Positions 1-17,400 of a stretch of 64,000 nucleotides of DNA are shown one piece after another. The translations under genes and the position numbers were made by a program. This DNA is from Cladorhizidae sp. MBARI D1340-BT2 (Eukaryota > Porifera > Demospongiae > Poecilosclerida > Cladorhizidae): the NCBI GenBank assembly GCA_028752905.1, contig JAQNBH010000014.1, forward strand, positions 22,973,990 through 23,037,989, written 5' to 3'. Positions within the stretch are counted from its first letter, which is position 1; every line of letters begins with the position of its first letter. A model generated the notes under the pieces. It made no database searches. It saw only the letters and a list, made by a program, of their open reading frames with translations, and was not told where the DNA came from.

Positions 1-2216
1 AATACCTAGTGAGTCTATGTATGCATATATACACACATGCATCATAAGTAAATGCCTAGTGAGCCTATGTATGCATATATACACACATGCATCATAAGTA
101 AATGACTAGTGAGTCTATGTATGCATATATACACACATGCATCATAGTAAATACCTAGTGAGCCTATGTATGCATATATACACACATGCAAAATACCTAG
201 TGAGTCTATGTATGCATATATGCACACATGCATCATAAGTAAATGCCTAGTGAGCCTATGTATGCATATATACACACATGCATCATAAGTAAATACCTAG
301 TGAGCCTATGTATGCATATATACACACATGCATCATAAGTAAATACCTAGTGAGTCGATGTATGCATATATACACACATGCATCATAAGTAAATACCTAG
401 TGAGCCTGTGTATGCATATATGCACACATGCATCATAAGTAAATGCCTAGTGAGTCTATGTATGCATATATACACACATGCATCATAAGTAAATACCTAG
501 TGAGTCTATGTATGCATATATACACACATGCATCATAAGTAAATACCTAGTGAGCCTATGTATGCATATATGCACACATGCATCATAAGTAAATACCTAG
601 TGAGTCTATGTATGCATATATACACACATGCATCATAAGTAAATGCCTAGTGAGTCTATGTATGCATATATACACACATGCATCATAAGTAAATGCCTAG
701 TGAGTCTATGTATGCATATATGCACACATGCATCATAAGTAAATGCCTAGTGAGCCTATGTATGCATATATACACACATGCATCATAAGTAAATACCTAG
801 TGAGTCTATGTATGCATATATACACACATGCATCATAAGTAAATACCTAGTGAGCCTATGTATGCATATATACACACATGCATCATAAGTAAATGCCTAG
901 TGAGCCTATGTATGCATATATACACACATGCATCATAAGTAAATACCTAGTGAGCCTATGTATGCATATATACACACATGCATCATAAGTAAATGCCTAG
1001 TGAGCCTATGTATGCATATATACACACATGCATCATAAGTAAATGCCTAGTGAGCCTATGTATGAATATATACACACATGCATCATAAGTAAATGCCTAG
1101 TGAGTCTATGTATGCATATATACACACATGCATCATAAGTAAATACCTAGTGAGCCTATGTATGCATATATACACACATGCATCATAAGTAAATACCTAG
1201 TGAGCCTATGTATGCATATATACACACATGCATCATAAGTAAATGCCTAGTGAGCCTATGTATGCATATATACACACATGCATCATAAGTAAATGCCTAG
1301 TGAGCCTATGTATGCATATATACACACATGCATCATAAGTAAATGCCTAGTGAGTCTATGTATGCATATATACACACATGCATCATAAGTAAATGCCTAG
1401 TGAGCCTATGTATCCATATATACACACATGCATCATAAGTAAATACCTAGTGAGTCTATGTATGCATATATACACACATGCATCATAAGTAAATGCCTAG
1501 TGAGTCTATGTATGCATATATACACACATGCATCATAAGTAAATGCCTAGTGAGCCTATGTATGCATATATACACACATGCATCATAAGTAAATACCTAG
1601 TGAGCGTATGTATGCATATATACACACATGCATCATACGTAAATACCTAGTGAGCGTATGTATGCATATATACACACATGCATCATAAGTAAATACCTAG
1701 TGAGCGTATGTATGCATATATACACACATGCATAATAAGTAAATACCTAGTGAGTCTATGTATGCATATATACACACATGCATCATAAGTAAATACCTAG
1801 TGAGCCTATGTATGCATATATACACACATGCATCATAAGTAAATGCCTAGTGAGTCTATGTATGCATATATACACACATGCATCATAAGTAAATACCTAG
1901 TGAGCCTATGTATGCATATATACACACATGCATCATAAGTAAATACCTAGTGAGTCTATGTATGCATATATACACACATGCATCATAAGTAAATGCCTAG
2001 TGAGCCTATGTATGCATATATACACACATGCATCATAAGTAAATGACTAGTGAGTCTATGTATGCATATATACACACATGCATCATAGTAAATACCTAGT
2101 GAGCCTATGTATGCATATATACACACATGCAAAATACCTAGTGAGTCTATGTATGCATATATACACACATGCATCATAAGTAAATGCCTAGTGAGCCTAT
2201 GTATGCATATATGCAC
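1..2216. repeat. 1,941-bp-offset satellite duplication at the left edge
   Basis: Two adjacent rare events recur together: the 49-bp unit CATCATAGTAAAT (141 and 2082) and the shortened unit ATGCAAAATACC (191 and 2132), both exactly 1,941 bp apart, along with ATGACTAG just upstream of each. Matching fades after about 275 and 2216. The left limit lies outside the window. Confidence 0.7.
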
Positions 2217-5200
2217 ACATGCATCATAAGTAAATGCCTAGTGAGCCTATGTATGCATATATACACACATGCATCATAAGTAAATGCCTAGTGAGTCTAT
2301 GTATGCATATATACACACATGCATCATAAGTAAATACCTAGTGAGCCTATGTATGCATATATACACACATGCATCATAAGTAAATACCTAGTGAGCCTAT
2401 GTATGCATATATACACACATGCATCATAAGTAAATGCCTAGTGAGCCTATGTATGCATATATACACACATGCATCATAAGTAAATGCCTAGTGAGCCTAT
2501 GTATGCATATATACACACATGCATCATAAGTAAATGCCTAGTGAGTCTATGTATGCATATATACACACATGCATCATAAGTAAATGCCTAGTGAGCCTAT
2601 GTATGCATATATACACACATGCATCATAAGTAAATGCCTAGTGAGCCTATGTATGCATATATACACACATGCATCATAAGTAAATACCTAGTGAGCCTAT
2701 GTATGCATATATACACACATGCATCATAAGTAAATACCTAGTGAGCCTATGTATGCATATATACACACATGCATCATAAGTAAATGCCTAGTGAGCCTAT
2801 GTATGCATATATACACACATGCATCATAAGTAAATACCTAGTGAGCCTATGTATGCATATATACACACATGCATAATAAGTAAATGCCTAGTGAGCCTAT
2901 GTATGCATATATACACACATGCATCATAAGTAAATACCTAGTGAGTCTATGTATGCATATATACACACATGCATCATAAGTAAATACCTAGTGAGCCTAT
3001 GTATGCATATATGCACACATGCATCATAAGTAAATGCCTAGTGAGTCTATGTATGCATATATACACACATGCATCATAAGTAAATGCCTAGTGAGCCTAT
3101 GTATGCATATATACACACATGCATCATAAGTAAATGCCTAGTGAGTCTATGTATGCATATATACACACATGCATCATAAGTAAATGCCTAGTGAGCCTAT
3201 GTATGCATATATACACACATGCATCATAAGTAAATACGCATATATACACACATGCATCATAAGTAAATGCCTAGTGAGCGTATATATGCATATATACACA
3301 CATGCATCATAAGTAAATGCCTAGTGAGCGTATATATGCATATATACACACATGCATCATAAGTAAATACCTAGTGAGCCTATGTATGCATATATACACA
3401 CATGCATCATAAGTAAATGCCTAGTGAGCCTATGTACGCATATATACACACATGCATCATAAGTAAATACCTAGTGAGCCTATGTATGCATATATACACA
3501 CATGCATCATAAGTAAATGCCTAGTGAGCCTATGTATGCATATATACACACATGCATCATAAGTAAATACCTAGTGAGTCTATGTATGCATATATACACA
3601 CATGCATCATAAGTAAATACCTAGTGAGTCTATGTATGCATATATACACACATGCATCATAAGTAAATGCCTAGTGAGCCTATGGATGCATATATACACA
3701 CATGCATCATAAGTAAATGCCTAGTGAGTCTATGTAAGCATATATACACACATGCATCATAAGTAAATGCCTAGTGAGTCTATGTATGCATATATACACA
3801 CATGCATCATAAGTAAATGCCTAGTGAGCCTATGTATGCATATATACACACATGCATCATAAGTAAATGCCTAGTGAGCCTATGTATGCATATATACACG
3901 CATGCATCATAAGTAAATGCCTAGTGAGCCTATGTATGCATATATACACGCATGCATCATAAGTAAATGCCTAGTGAGCCTATGTATGCATATATACACG
4001 CATGCATCATAAGTAAATGCCTAGTGAGTCTATGTATGCATATATACACACATGCATCATAAGTAAATACCTAGTGAGCCTATGTATGAATATATACACA
4101 CATGCATCATAAGTAAATACCTAGTGATTCTATGTATGCATATATGCACACATGCATCATAAGTAAATGCCTAGTGAGCCTATGTATGCATATATACACA
4201 CATGCATCATAAGTAAATGCCTAGTGAGCCTATGTATGCATATATACACACATGCATCATAACTAAATGCCTAGTGAGCCTATGTATGCATATATACACA
4301 CATGTATCATAAGTAAATACCTAGTGAATCTATGTATGCATATATACACACATGCATCATAAGTAAATGCCTAGTGAGTCTATGTATGCATATATACACA
4401 CATGTATCATAAGTAAATATCATAAGTAAATACCTAGTGAGTCTATGTATGCATATATACACACATGCATCATAAGTAAATGCCTAGTGAGCCTATGTAT
4501 GCATATATACACACATGCATCATAAGTAAATACCTAGTGAGTCTATGTATGCATATATGCACACATGCATCATAAGTAAATACCTAGTGAGCCTATGTAT
4601 GCATATATACACACATTCATCATAAGTAAATACCTAGTGAGTCTATGTATGCATATATACACACATGCATCATAAGTAAATTCCTAGTGAGCCTATGTTT
4701 GCATATATACACACATGCATCATAAGTAAATGCCTAGTGAGCCTATGTATGCATATATACACACATTCATCTTAAGTAAATACCTAGTGAGCCTATGTAT
4801 GCATATATACACACATGCATCATAAGTAAATTCCTAGTGAGCCTATGTTTGCATATATACACACATGCATCATAAGTAAATGCCTAGTGAGCCTATGTAT
4901 GCATATATACACACATGCATCATAAGTAAATGCCTAGTGAGCCTATGTATGCATATATACACACATGCATCATAAGTAAATACCTAGTGAGCCTATGTAT
5001 GCATATATACACACATGCATCATAAGTAAATGCCTAGTGAGCCTATATATGCATATATGCACACATGCATCGTAAGTAAATACCTAGTGAGCCTATGTAT
5101 GCATATATGCACACATGCATCATAAGTAAATGCCTAGTGAGCCTATGTATGCATATATGCACACATGCATCATAAGTAAATGCCTAGTGAGCCTATGTAT

Positions 5201-8200
5201 GCATATATACACACATGCATCATAAGTAATTACCTAGTGAGCCTATGTATGCATATATACACACATGCATCATAAGTAAATGCCTAGTGAGTCTATGTAT
5301 GCATATATACACACATGCATCATAAGTAAATACCTAGTGAGTCTATGTATGCATATATACACACATGCATCATAAGTAAATGCCTAGTGAGCCTATGTAT
5401 GCATATATACACACATGCATCATAAGTAAATACCTAGTGAGCCTATGTATGCATATATACACACATGCATCATAAGTAAATACCTAGTGAGTCTATGTAT
5501 GAATATATGCACACATGCATCATAAGTAAATGCCTAGTGAGCCTATGTATGCATATATGCACACATGCATCATAAGTAAATGCCTAGTGAGTCTATGTAT
5601 GCATATATGCACACATGCATCATAAGTAAATACCTAGTGAGCCTATGTATGCATATATACACACATGCATCATAAGTAAATACCTAGTGAGTCTATGTAT
5701 GCATATATACACACATGGATCATAAGTAAATACCTAGTGAGCCTATGTATGCATATATACACACATGCATCATAAGTAAATGCCTAGTGAGTCTATGTAT
5801 GCATATATGCACACATGCATCATAAGTAAATGCCTAGTGAGCCTATGTATGCATATATGCACACATGCATCATAAGTAAATACCTAGTGAGTCTATGTAT
5901 GCATATATACACACATGCATCATAAGTAAATGCCTAGTGAGCCTATGTATGCATATATACACACATGCATCATAAGTAAATGCCTAGTGAGTCTATGTAT
6001 GCATATATACACACATGCATCATAAGTAAATGCCTGAGTGAGTCTATGTATGCATATATACACACATGCATCATAAGTAAATACCTAGTGAGCCTATGTA
6101 TGCATATATACACACATGCATCATAAGTAAATACCTAGTGAGCGTATGTATGCATATATACATGCATCATAAGTAAATACCTAGTGAGTCTATGTATGCA
6201 TATATGCACACATGCATCATAAGTAAATACCTAGTGAGCCTATGTATGCATATATACACACATGCATCATAAGTAAATGCCTAGTGAGTCTATGTATGCA
6301 TATATGCACACATGCATCACAAGTAAATGCCTAGTGAGCCTATGTATGCATATATACACACATGCATCATAAGTAAATGCCTAGTGAGTCTATGTATGCA
6401 TATATACACACATGCATCATAAGTAAATACCTAGTGAGCCTATGTATGCATATATACACACATGCATCACAAGTAAATGCCTAGTGAGCCTATGTATGCA
6501 TATATACACACATGCATCACAAGTAAATGCCTAGTGAGCCTATGTATGCATATATACACACATGCATCATAAGTAAATACCTAGTGAGTCTATGTATGCA
6601 TATATACACACATGCATCATAAGTAAATACCTAGTGAGCCTATGTATGCATATATACACACATGCATCATAAGTAAATACCTAGTGAGCCTATGTATGCA
6701 TATATGCACACATGCATCATAAGTAAATGCCTAGTGAGTCTATGTATGCATATATACACACATGCATCATAAGTAAATGCCTAGTGAGTCTATGTATGCA
6801 TATATACACACATGCATCATAAGTAAATGCCTAGTGAGTCTATGTATGCATATATACACACATGCATCATAAGTAAATGCCTAGTGAGCCTATGTATGCA
6901 TATATACACACATACATCATAAGTAAATGCCTAGTGAGCCTATGTATGCATATATACACACATGCATCATAAGTAAATGCCTAGTGAGTCTATGTATGCA
7001 TATATGCACACATGCATCATAAGTAAATACCTAGTGAGTCTATGTATGCATATATACACACATGCATCATAAGTAAATGCCTAGTGAGTCTATGTATGCA
7101 TATATACACACATGCATCATAAGTAAATGCCTAGTGAGCCTATGTATGCATATATACACACATGCATCATAAGTAAATGCCTAGTGAGTCTATGTATGCA
7201 TATATACACACATGCATCATAAGTAAATGCCTAGTGAGTCTATGTATGCATATATACACACATGTATCATAAGTAAATACCTAGTGATCATATGTATGCA
7301 TATATACACACATGCATCATAAGTAAATGCCTAGTGAGTCTATGTATGCATATATACACACATGCATCATAAGTAAATACCTAGTGAGCCTATGTATGCA
7401 TATATACACACATGCATCATAAGTAAATACCTAGTGAGTCTATGTATGCATATATACACACATGCATCATAAGTAAATACCTAGTGAGCCTATGTATGCA
7501 TATATACACACATGCATCATAAGTAAATGCCTAGTGAGTCTATGTATGCATATATACACACATGCATCATAAGTAAATGCCTAGTGAGTCTATGTATGCA
7601 TATATGCACACATGCATCATAAGTAAATGCCTAGTGAGCCTATGTATGCATATATACACACATGCATCATAAGTAAATACCTAGTGAGCCTATGTATGCA
7701 TATATACACACATGCATCATAAGTAAATACCTAGTGAGTCTATGTATGCATATATACACACATATATCATAAGTAAATACCTAGTGAGCCTATGTATGCA
7801 TATATACACACATGAATCATAAGTAAATACCTAGTGAGCCTATATATATGCATATATACACACATGCATCATAATGCCTAGTGAGTCTATGTATGCATAT
7901 ATACACACATGCATCATAAGTAAATACCTAGTGATCATATGTATGCATATATACACACATGCATCATAAGTAAATGCCTAGTGAGTCTATGTATGCATAT
8001 ATACACACATGCATCATAAGTAAATACCTAGTGAGCCTATGTATGCATATATACACACATGCATCATAAGTAAATGCCTAGTGAGTCTATGTATGCATAT
8101 ATACACACATGCATCATAAGTAAATACCTAGTGAGCCTATGTATGCATATATACACACATGCATCATAAGTAAATGCCTAGTGAGCCTATGTATGCATAT

Positions 8201-8330
8201 ATACACACATGCATCATAAGTAAATGCCTAGTGAGTCTATGTATGCATATATACACACATGCATCATAAGTAAATGCCTAGTGAGCCTATGTATGCATAT
8301 ATACACACATGCATCATAAGTAAATGCCTA

Positions 8331-8834
8331 GTGAGCCATGTATGCATATATACACACATGCATCATAAGTAAATGCCTAGTGAGTCTATGTATGCATATA
8401 TACACACATGCATCATAATGCCTAGTGAGCCTATGTATGCATATATACACACATGCATCATAAGTAAATACCTAGTGAGCCTATGTATGCATATATACAC
8501 ACATGCATCATAAGTAAATACCTAGTGAGCCTATGTATGCATATATACACACATGCATCATAAGTAAATGCCTAGTGAGTCTATGTATGCATATATACAC
8601 ACATGCATCATAAGTAAATACCTAGTGAGCCTATGTATGCATATATACACACATGCATCATAAGTAAATGCCTAGTGAGCCTATGTATGCATATATACAC
8701 ACATGCATCATAAGTAAATGCCTAGTGAGTCTATGTATGCATATATACACACATGCATCATAAGTAAATGCCTAGTGAGCCTATGTATGCATATATACAC
8801 ACATGCATCATAAGTAAATGCCTAGTGAGCCATG
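8331..8834. repeat. Local satellite duplication, 494-bp offset
   Basis: A rare 1-bp-deleted monomer, GAGCCATG, occurs with CCATG at 8336 and again at 8830, and the variant order between is repeated. The matching region near 26.5 kb has only one such interval, which accounts for the drop of about 493 bp in the long-range offset there. I infer a local gain of about ten monomers in this copy. Confidence 0.65.
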
Positions 8835-11800
8835 TATGCATATATACACACATGCATCATAAGTAAATGCCTAGTGAGTCTATGTATGCATATATGCACA
8901 CATGCATCATAAGTAAATGCCTAGTGAGCCTATGTATGCATATATACACACATGCATCATAAGTAAATACCTAGTGAGTCTATGTATGCATATATACACA
9001 CATGCATCATAAGTAAATACCTAGTGAGCCTATGTATGCATATATACACACATGCATCATAAGTAAATGCCTAGTGAGACTATGTATGCATATATACACA
9101 CATGCATCATAAGTAAATACCTAGTGAGCCTATGTATGCATATATACACACATGCATCATAAGTAAATGCCTAGTGAGTCTATGTATGCATATATGCACA
9201 CATGCATCATAAGTAAATACCTAGTGAGCCTATGTATGCATATATACACACATGCATCATAAGTAAATACCTAGTGAGCCTATGTATGCATATATACACA
9301 CATGCATCATAAGTAAATGCCTAGTGAGCCTATGTATGCATATATACACACATGCATCATAAGTAAATGCCTAGTGAGCCTATGTATGCATATATACACA
9401 CATGCATCATAAGTAAATACCTAGTGAGCCTATGTATCATATATACACACATGCATCATAAGTAAATACCTAGTGAGTCTATGTATGCATATATACACAC
9501 ATGCATCATAAGTAAATGCCTAGTGAGCCTATGTATGCATATATACACACATGCATCATAAGTAAATACCTAGTGAGTCTATGTATGCATATATACACAC
9601 ATGCATCATAAGTAAATACCTAGTGAGCCTATGTATACATATATGCACACATGCATCATAAGTAAATGCCTATGTATGCATATATACACACATGCATCAT
9701 AAGTAAATACCTAGTGAGCCTATGTATGCATATATACACACATGATCATAAGTAAATACCTAGTGAGCCTATGTATGCATATATGCACACATGAATCATA
9801 AGTAAATGCCTAGTGAGCCTATGTATGCATATATACACACATGCATCATAAGTAAATGCCTAGTGAGCCTATGTATGCATATATACACACATGCATCATA
9901 AGTAAATGCCTAGTGAGCCTATGTATGCATATATGCACACATGCATCATAAGTAAATACCTAGTGAGTCTATATATGCATATATACACACATGCATCATA
10001 AGTAAATACCTAGTGAGTCTATGTATGCATATATACACACATGCATCATAAGTAAATACCTAGTGAGTCTATGTATGCATATATACACACATGCATCATA
10101 AGTAAATGCCTAGTGAGCCTATGTATGCATATATGCACACATGCATCATAAGTAAATACCTAGTGAGCCTATGTATGCGTATATCCACACATGCATCATA
10201 AGTAAATACCTAGTGAGTCTATGTATGCATATATACACACATGCTTCATAAGTAAATGCCTAGTGAGTCTATGTATGCATATATACACACATGCATCATA
10301 AGTAAATGCCTAGTGAGCCTATGTATGCATATATACACACATGCATCATAAGTAAATACCTAGTGAGCCTATGTATGCATATATACACACATGCATCATA
10401 AGTAAATGCCTAGTGAGTCTATGTATGCATATATACACACATGCATCATAAGTAAATACCTAGTGAGCCTATGTATGCATAGATACACACATGCATCATA
10501 AGTAAATACCTAGTGAGCCTATGTATGCATATATACACACATGCATCATAAGTAAATACCTAGTGAGCCTATGTATGCATATATACACACATGCATCATA
10601 AGTAAATACCTAGTGAGCCTATGTATGCATATATGCACACATGCATCATAAGTAAATACCTAGTGAGTCTATGTATGCATATATACACACATGCATCATA
10701 AGTAAATACCTAGTGAGTCTATGTATGCATATATACACACATGCATCATAAGTAAATACCTAGTGAGTCTATATATGCATATATACACACATGCATCATA
10801 AGTAAATACCTAGTGAGCCTATGTATACATATATGCACACATGCATCATAAGTAAATGCCTATGTATGCATATATACACACATGCATCATAAGTAAATAC
10901 CTAGTGAGCCTATGTATGCATATATACACACATGCATCATAAGTAAATACCTAGTGAGTCTATGTATGCATATATACACACATGCATCATAAGTAAATAC
11001 CTAGTGAGCCTTTGTATGCATATATACACACATGCATCATAAGTAAATGCCTAGTGAGCCTATGTATGCATATATACACACATGCATCATAAGTAAATGC
11101 CTAGTGAGTCTATGTATGCATATATACACACATGCATCATACATCATAAGTAAATGCCTAGTGAGACATGTATGCATATATACACACATGCATCATAAGT
11201 AAATGCCTAGTGAGCCTATGTATGCATATATACACACATGCATCATAAGTAAATGCCTAGTGAGTCTATGTATGCATATATACACACATGCATCATAAGT
11301 AAATGCCTAGTGAGTCTATGTATGCATATATACACACATGCATCATAAGTAAATGCCTAGTGAGCCTATGTATGCATATATACACACATGCATCATAAGT
11401 AAATGCCTAGTGAGCCTATGTATGCATATATACACACATGCATCATAAGTAAATGCCTAGTGAGCCTATGTATGCATATATACACACATGCATCATAAGT
11501 AAATGCCTAGTGAGTCTATGTATGCATATATACACACATGCATCATAAGTAAATACCTAGTGAGCCTATGTATACATATATACACACATGCATCATAAGT
11601 AAATGCCTAGTGAGTCTATGTATGCATATATACACACATGCATCATAAGTAAATGCCTAGTGAGTCTATGTATGCATATATACACACATGCATCATAAGT
11701 AAATACCTAGTGAGCCTATGTATGCATATATACACACATGCATCATAAGTAAATACCTAGTGAGCCTATGTATGCATATATACACACATGCATCATAAGT

Positions 11801-14493
11801 AAATACCTAGTGAGCCTATATATGCATATATACACACATGCATCATAAGTAAATGCCTAGTGAGCCTATGTATGCATATATACACACATGCATCATAAGT
11901 AAATGCCTAGTGAGCCTATGTATGCATATATACACACATGCATCATAAGTAAATACCTAGTGAGCCTATGTATGCATATATACACACATGCATCATAAGT
12001 TAATGCCTAGTGAGCCTATGTATGCATATATACACACATGCATCATAAGTAAATGCCTAGTGAGCCTATGTATGCATATATACACACATGCATCATAAGT
12101 AAATGCCTAGTGAGACTATGTATGCATATATACACACATGCATCATAAGTAAATGCCTAGTGAGTCTATGTATGCATATATACACACATGCATCATAAGT
12201 AAATGCCTAGTGAGTCTATGTATGCATATATACACACATGCATCATAAGTAAATGCCTAGTGAGCCTATGTATGCATATATACACACATGCATCATAAGT
12301 AAATACCTAGTGAGTCTATGTATGCATATATACACACATGCATCATAAGTAAATACCTAGTGAGCCTATGTATGCATAGATACACACATGCATCATAAGT
12401 AAATACCTAGTGAGCCTATGTATGCATATATACACACATGCATCATAAGTAAATACCTAGTGAGCCTATGTATGCATATATACACACATGCATCATAAGT
12501 AAATACCTAGTGAGCCTATGTATGCATATATGCACACATGCATCATAAGTAAATACCTAGTGAGTCTATGTATGCATATATACACACATGCATCATAAGT
12601 AAATACCTAGTGAGTCTATGTATGCATATATACACACATGCATCATAAGTAAATACCTAGTGAGCCTATGTATACATATATGCACACATGCATCATAAGT
12701 AAATGCCTAGTGAGCCTATGTATACATATATACACACATGCATCATAAGTAAATGCCTAGTGAGTCTATGTATGCATATATACACACATGCATCATAAGT
12801 AAATACCTAGTGAGCCTATGTATGCATATATACACACATGCATCATAAGTAAATGCCTAGTGAGTCTATGTATGCATATATACACACATGCATCATAAGT
12901 AAATTCCTAGTGAGCCTATGTATGCATATATACACACATGCATCATAAGTAAATACCTAGTGAGTCTATGTATGCATATATACACACATGCATCATAAGT
13001 AAATACCTAGTGAGCCTATGTATGCATATATACACACATGCATCATAAGTAAATACCTAGTGAGCCTATGTATGCATATATACACACATGCATCATAAGT
13101 AAATGCCTAGTGAGCCTATGTATGCATATATACACACATGCATCATAAGTAAATGCCTAGTGAGCCTATGTATGCATATATACACACATGCATCATAAGT
13201 AAATACCTAGTGAGTCTATGTATGCATATATACACACATGCATCATAAGTAAATGCCTAGTGAGCCTATGTATGCATATATACACACATGCATCATAAGT
13301 AAATGCCTAGTGAGCCTATGTATGCATATATACGCACATGCATCATAAGTAAATGCCTAGTGAGTCTATGTATGCATATATACACACATGCATCATAAGT
13401 AAATGCCAAGTGAGCCTATGTATGCATATATACACACATGCATCATAAGTAAATGCCTAGTGAGTCTATGTATGCTTATATACACACATGCATCATAAGT
13501 AAATACCTAGTGAGCCTATGTATGCATATATACACACATGCATCATAAGTAAATACCTAGTGAGCCTATGTATGCATATATACACACATGCATCATAAGT
13601 AAATGCCTAGTGAGCCTATGTATGCATATATACACACATGCATCATAAGTAAATGCCTAGTGAGCCTATGTATGCATATATACACATATGCATCATAAGT
13701 AAATGCCTAGTGAGTCTATGTATGCATATATACACACATGCATCATAAGTAAATGCCTAGTGAGTCTATGTATGCATATATACACACATGCATCATAAGT
13801 AAATACCTAGTGAGCCTATGTATGCATATATACACACATGCATTATAAGTAAATGCCAAGTGAGCCTATGTATGCATATATACACACATGCATCATAAGT
13901 AACTATGTATGCATATATACACACATGCATCATAAGTAAATACCTAGTGAGCCTATGTATGCATATATACACACATGCATCATAAGTAAATGCCTAGTGA
14001 GCCTATGTATGCATATATACACACATGCATCATAAGTAAATGCCTAGTGAGCCTATGTATGCATATATACACACATGCATCATAAGTAAATGCCTAGTGA
14101 GCCTATGTATGCATATATACACACATGCATCATAAGTAAATGCCTAGTGAGCGTATATGTATGCATATATACACACATGCATCATAAGTAAATGCCTAGT
14201 GAGCCTATGTATGCATATATACACACATGCATCATAAGTAAATGCCTAGTGAGTCTATGTATGCATATATACACACATGCATCATAAGTAAATGCCTAGT
14301 GAGTCTAAGTATGCATATATACACACATGCATCATAAGTAAATGCCTAGTGAGTCTATGTATGCATATATACACACATGCATCATAAGTAAATGCCTAGT
14401 GAGCCTATGTATGCATATATACACACATGCATCATAAGTAAATACCTAGTGAGTCTATGTATGCATATATACACACATGCATCATAAGTAAAT

Positions 14494-17400
14494 GCCTATG
14501 TATGCATATATACACACATGCATCATAAGTAAATACCTAGTGAGTCTATGTATGCATATATACACACATGCATCATAAGTAAATACCTAGTGAGTCTATG
14601 TATGCATATATACACACATGCATCATAAGTAAATGCCTAGTGAGCCTATGTATGCATACACACATGCATCATAAGTAAATGCCTAGTGAGCCTATGTATG
14701 CATATATACACACATGCATCATAAGTAAATGCCTAGTGAGTCTATGTATGTATATATACACACATGCATCATAAGTAAATACCTAGTGAGCCTATGTATG
14801 CATATATACACACATGCATCATAAGTAAATGCCTAGTGAGCCTATGTATGCATATATACACACATGCATCATAAGTAAATGCCTAGTGAGTCTATGTATG
14901 CATATATACACACATGCATCATAAGTAAATACCTAGTGAGCCTATGTATGCATATATATACACATGCATCATAAGTAAATACCTAGTGAGTCTATGTATG
15001 CATATATACACACATGCATCATAAGTAAATGCCTAGTGAGCCTATGTATGCATAATATATACACACATGCATCATAAGTAAATACCTAGTGAGCCTATGT
15101 ATGCATATATACGCACATGCATCATAAGTAAATACCTAGTGAGTCTATGTATGCATATATACACACATGCATCATAAGTAAATGCCTAGTGAGCCTATGT
15201 ATGCATAATATATACACACATGCATCATAAGTAAATGCCTAGTGAGTCTATGTATGCATATATGCACACATGCATCATAAGTAAATGGCTAGTGAGCCTA
15301 TGTATGCATATATACACACATGCATCATAAGTAAATACCTAGTGAGCCTATGTATGCATATATACACACATGCATCATAAGTAAATGCCTAGTGAGTCTT
15401 TGTATGCATATATAAACACATGCATCATAAGTAAATGCCTAGTGAGCCTATGTATGCATATATACACACATGCATCATAAGTAAATGCCTAGTGAGTCTA
15501 TGTATGCATATATGCACACATGCATCATAAGTAAATACCTAGTGAGCCTATGTATGCATATATACACACATGCATCATAAGTAAATGCCTAGTGAGCCTA
15601 TGTATGCATATATACACACATGCATCATAAGTAAATGCGTAGTGAGCCTATGTATGCATATATACACACATGCATCATAAGTAAATGCCTAGTGAGCCTA
15701 TGTATGCATATATACACACATGCATCATAAGTAAATACCTAGTGAGTCTATGTATGCATATATACACACATGCATCATAAGTAAATGCCTAGTGAGCCTA
15801 TGTATGCATATATACACACATGCATCATAAGTAAATGCCTAGTGAGCCTATGTATGCATATATACACACATGCATCATAAGTAAATGCCTAGTGAGTCTA
15901 TGTATGCATATATACACACATGCATCATAAGTAAATGCCTAGTGAGCCTATGTATGCATATATACACACATGCATCATAAGTAAATGCATACACAAATGC
16001 ATCATAAGTAAATACCTAGTGAGTCTATGTATGCATATATACACACATGCATCATACATGTAAGTAAATGCCTAGTGAGCCTATGTATGCATATATACAC
16101 ACATGCATCATAAGTAAATACCTAGTGAGCCTATGTATGCATATATACACACATGCATCATAAGTAAATACCTAGTGAGTCTATATATGCATATATACAC
16201 ACATGCATCATAAGTAAATACCTAGTGAGCCTATGTATACATATATGCACACATGCATCATAAGTAAATGCCTATGTATGCATATATACACACATGCATC
16301 ATAAGTAAATACGTAGTGAGCCTATGTATGCATATATACACACATGCATCATAAGTAAATACCTAGTGAGTCTATGTATGCATATACACACACATGCATC
16401 ATAAGTAAATACCTAGTGAGCCTATGTATGCATATATACACACATGCATCATAAGTAAATGCCTAGTGAGCCTATGTATGCATATATACACACATGCATC
16501 ATAAGTAAATGCCTAGTGAGTCTATGTATGCATATATACACACATGCATCATAAGTAAATACCTAGTGAGCCTATGTATGCATATATACACACATGCATC
16601 ATAAGTAAATGCCTAGTGAGCCTATGTATGCATATATACACACATGCATCATAAGTAAATGCCTAGTGAGCCTATGTATGCATATATACACACATGCATC
16701 ATAAGTAAATGCCTAGTGAGTCTATGTATGCATATATACACACATGCATCATAAGTAAATGCCTAGTGAGTCTATGTATGCATATATACACACATGCATC
16801 ATAAGTAAATGCCTAGTGAGTCTATGTATGCATATATACACACATGCATCATAAGTAAATGCCTAGTGAGTCTATGTATGCATATATACACACATGCATC
16901 ATAAGTAAATGCCTAGTGAGCCTATGTATGCATATATACACACATGCATCATAAGTAATTGCCTAGTGAGCCTATGTATGCATATATACACACATGCATC
17001 ATAAGTAAATGCCTAGTGAGACTATGTATGCATATATACACACATGCATCATAAGTAAATACCTAGTGAGCCTATGTATGCATATATACACACATGCATC
17101 ATAAGTAAATGCCTAGTGAGTCTATGTATGCATATATGCACACATGCATCATAAGTAAATACCTAGTGAGCCTATGTATGCATATATACACACATGCATC
17201 ATAAGTAAATGCCTAGTGAGCCTATGTATGCATATATACACACATGCATCATAAGTAAATACCTAGTGAGTCTATGTATGCATATATACACACATGCATC
17301 ATAAGTAAATACCTAGTGAGCCTATGTATGCATATATACACACATGCATCATAAGTAAATACCTAGTGAGCCTATGTATGCATATATACACACATGCATC

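Noticed and set aside
42..275. Open frames of 60-77 codons in the satellite (also 1983-2216, 19901-20092, 25950-26141) giving repetitive Tyr/Ile/His-rich peptides
   Set aside because: They exist only where a shortened monomer shifts frame past a stop; the 50-bp unit cycles through all frames and has regular stops. No coding signal.
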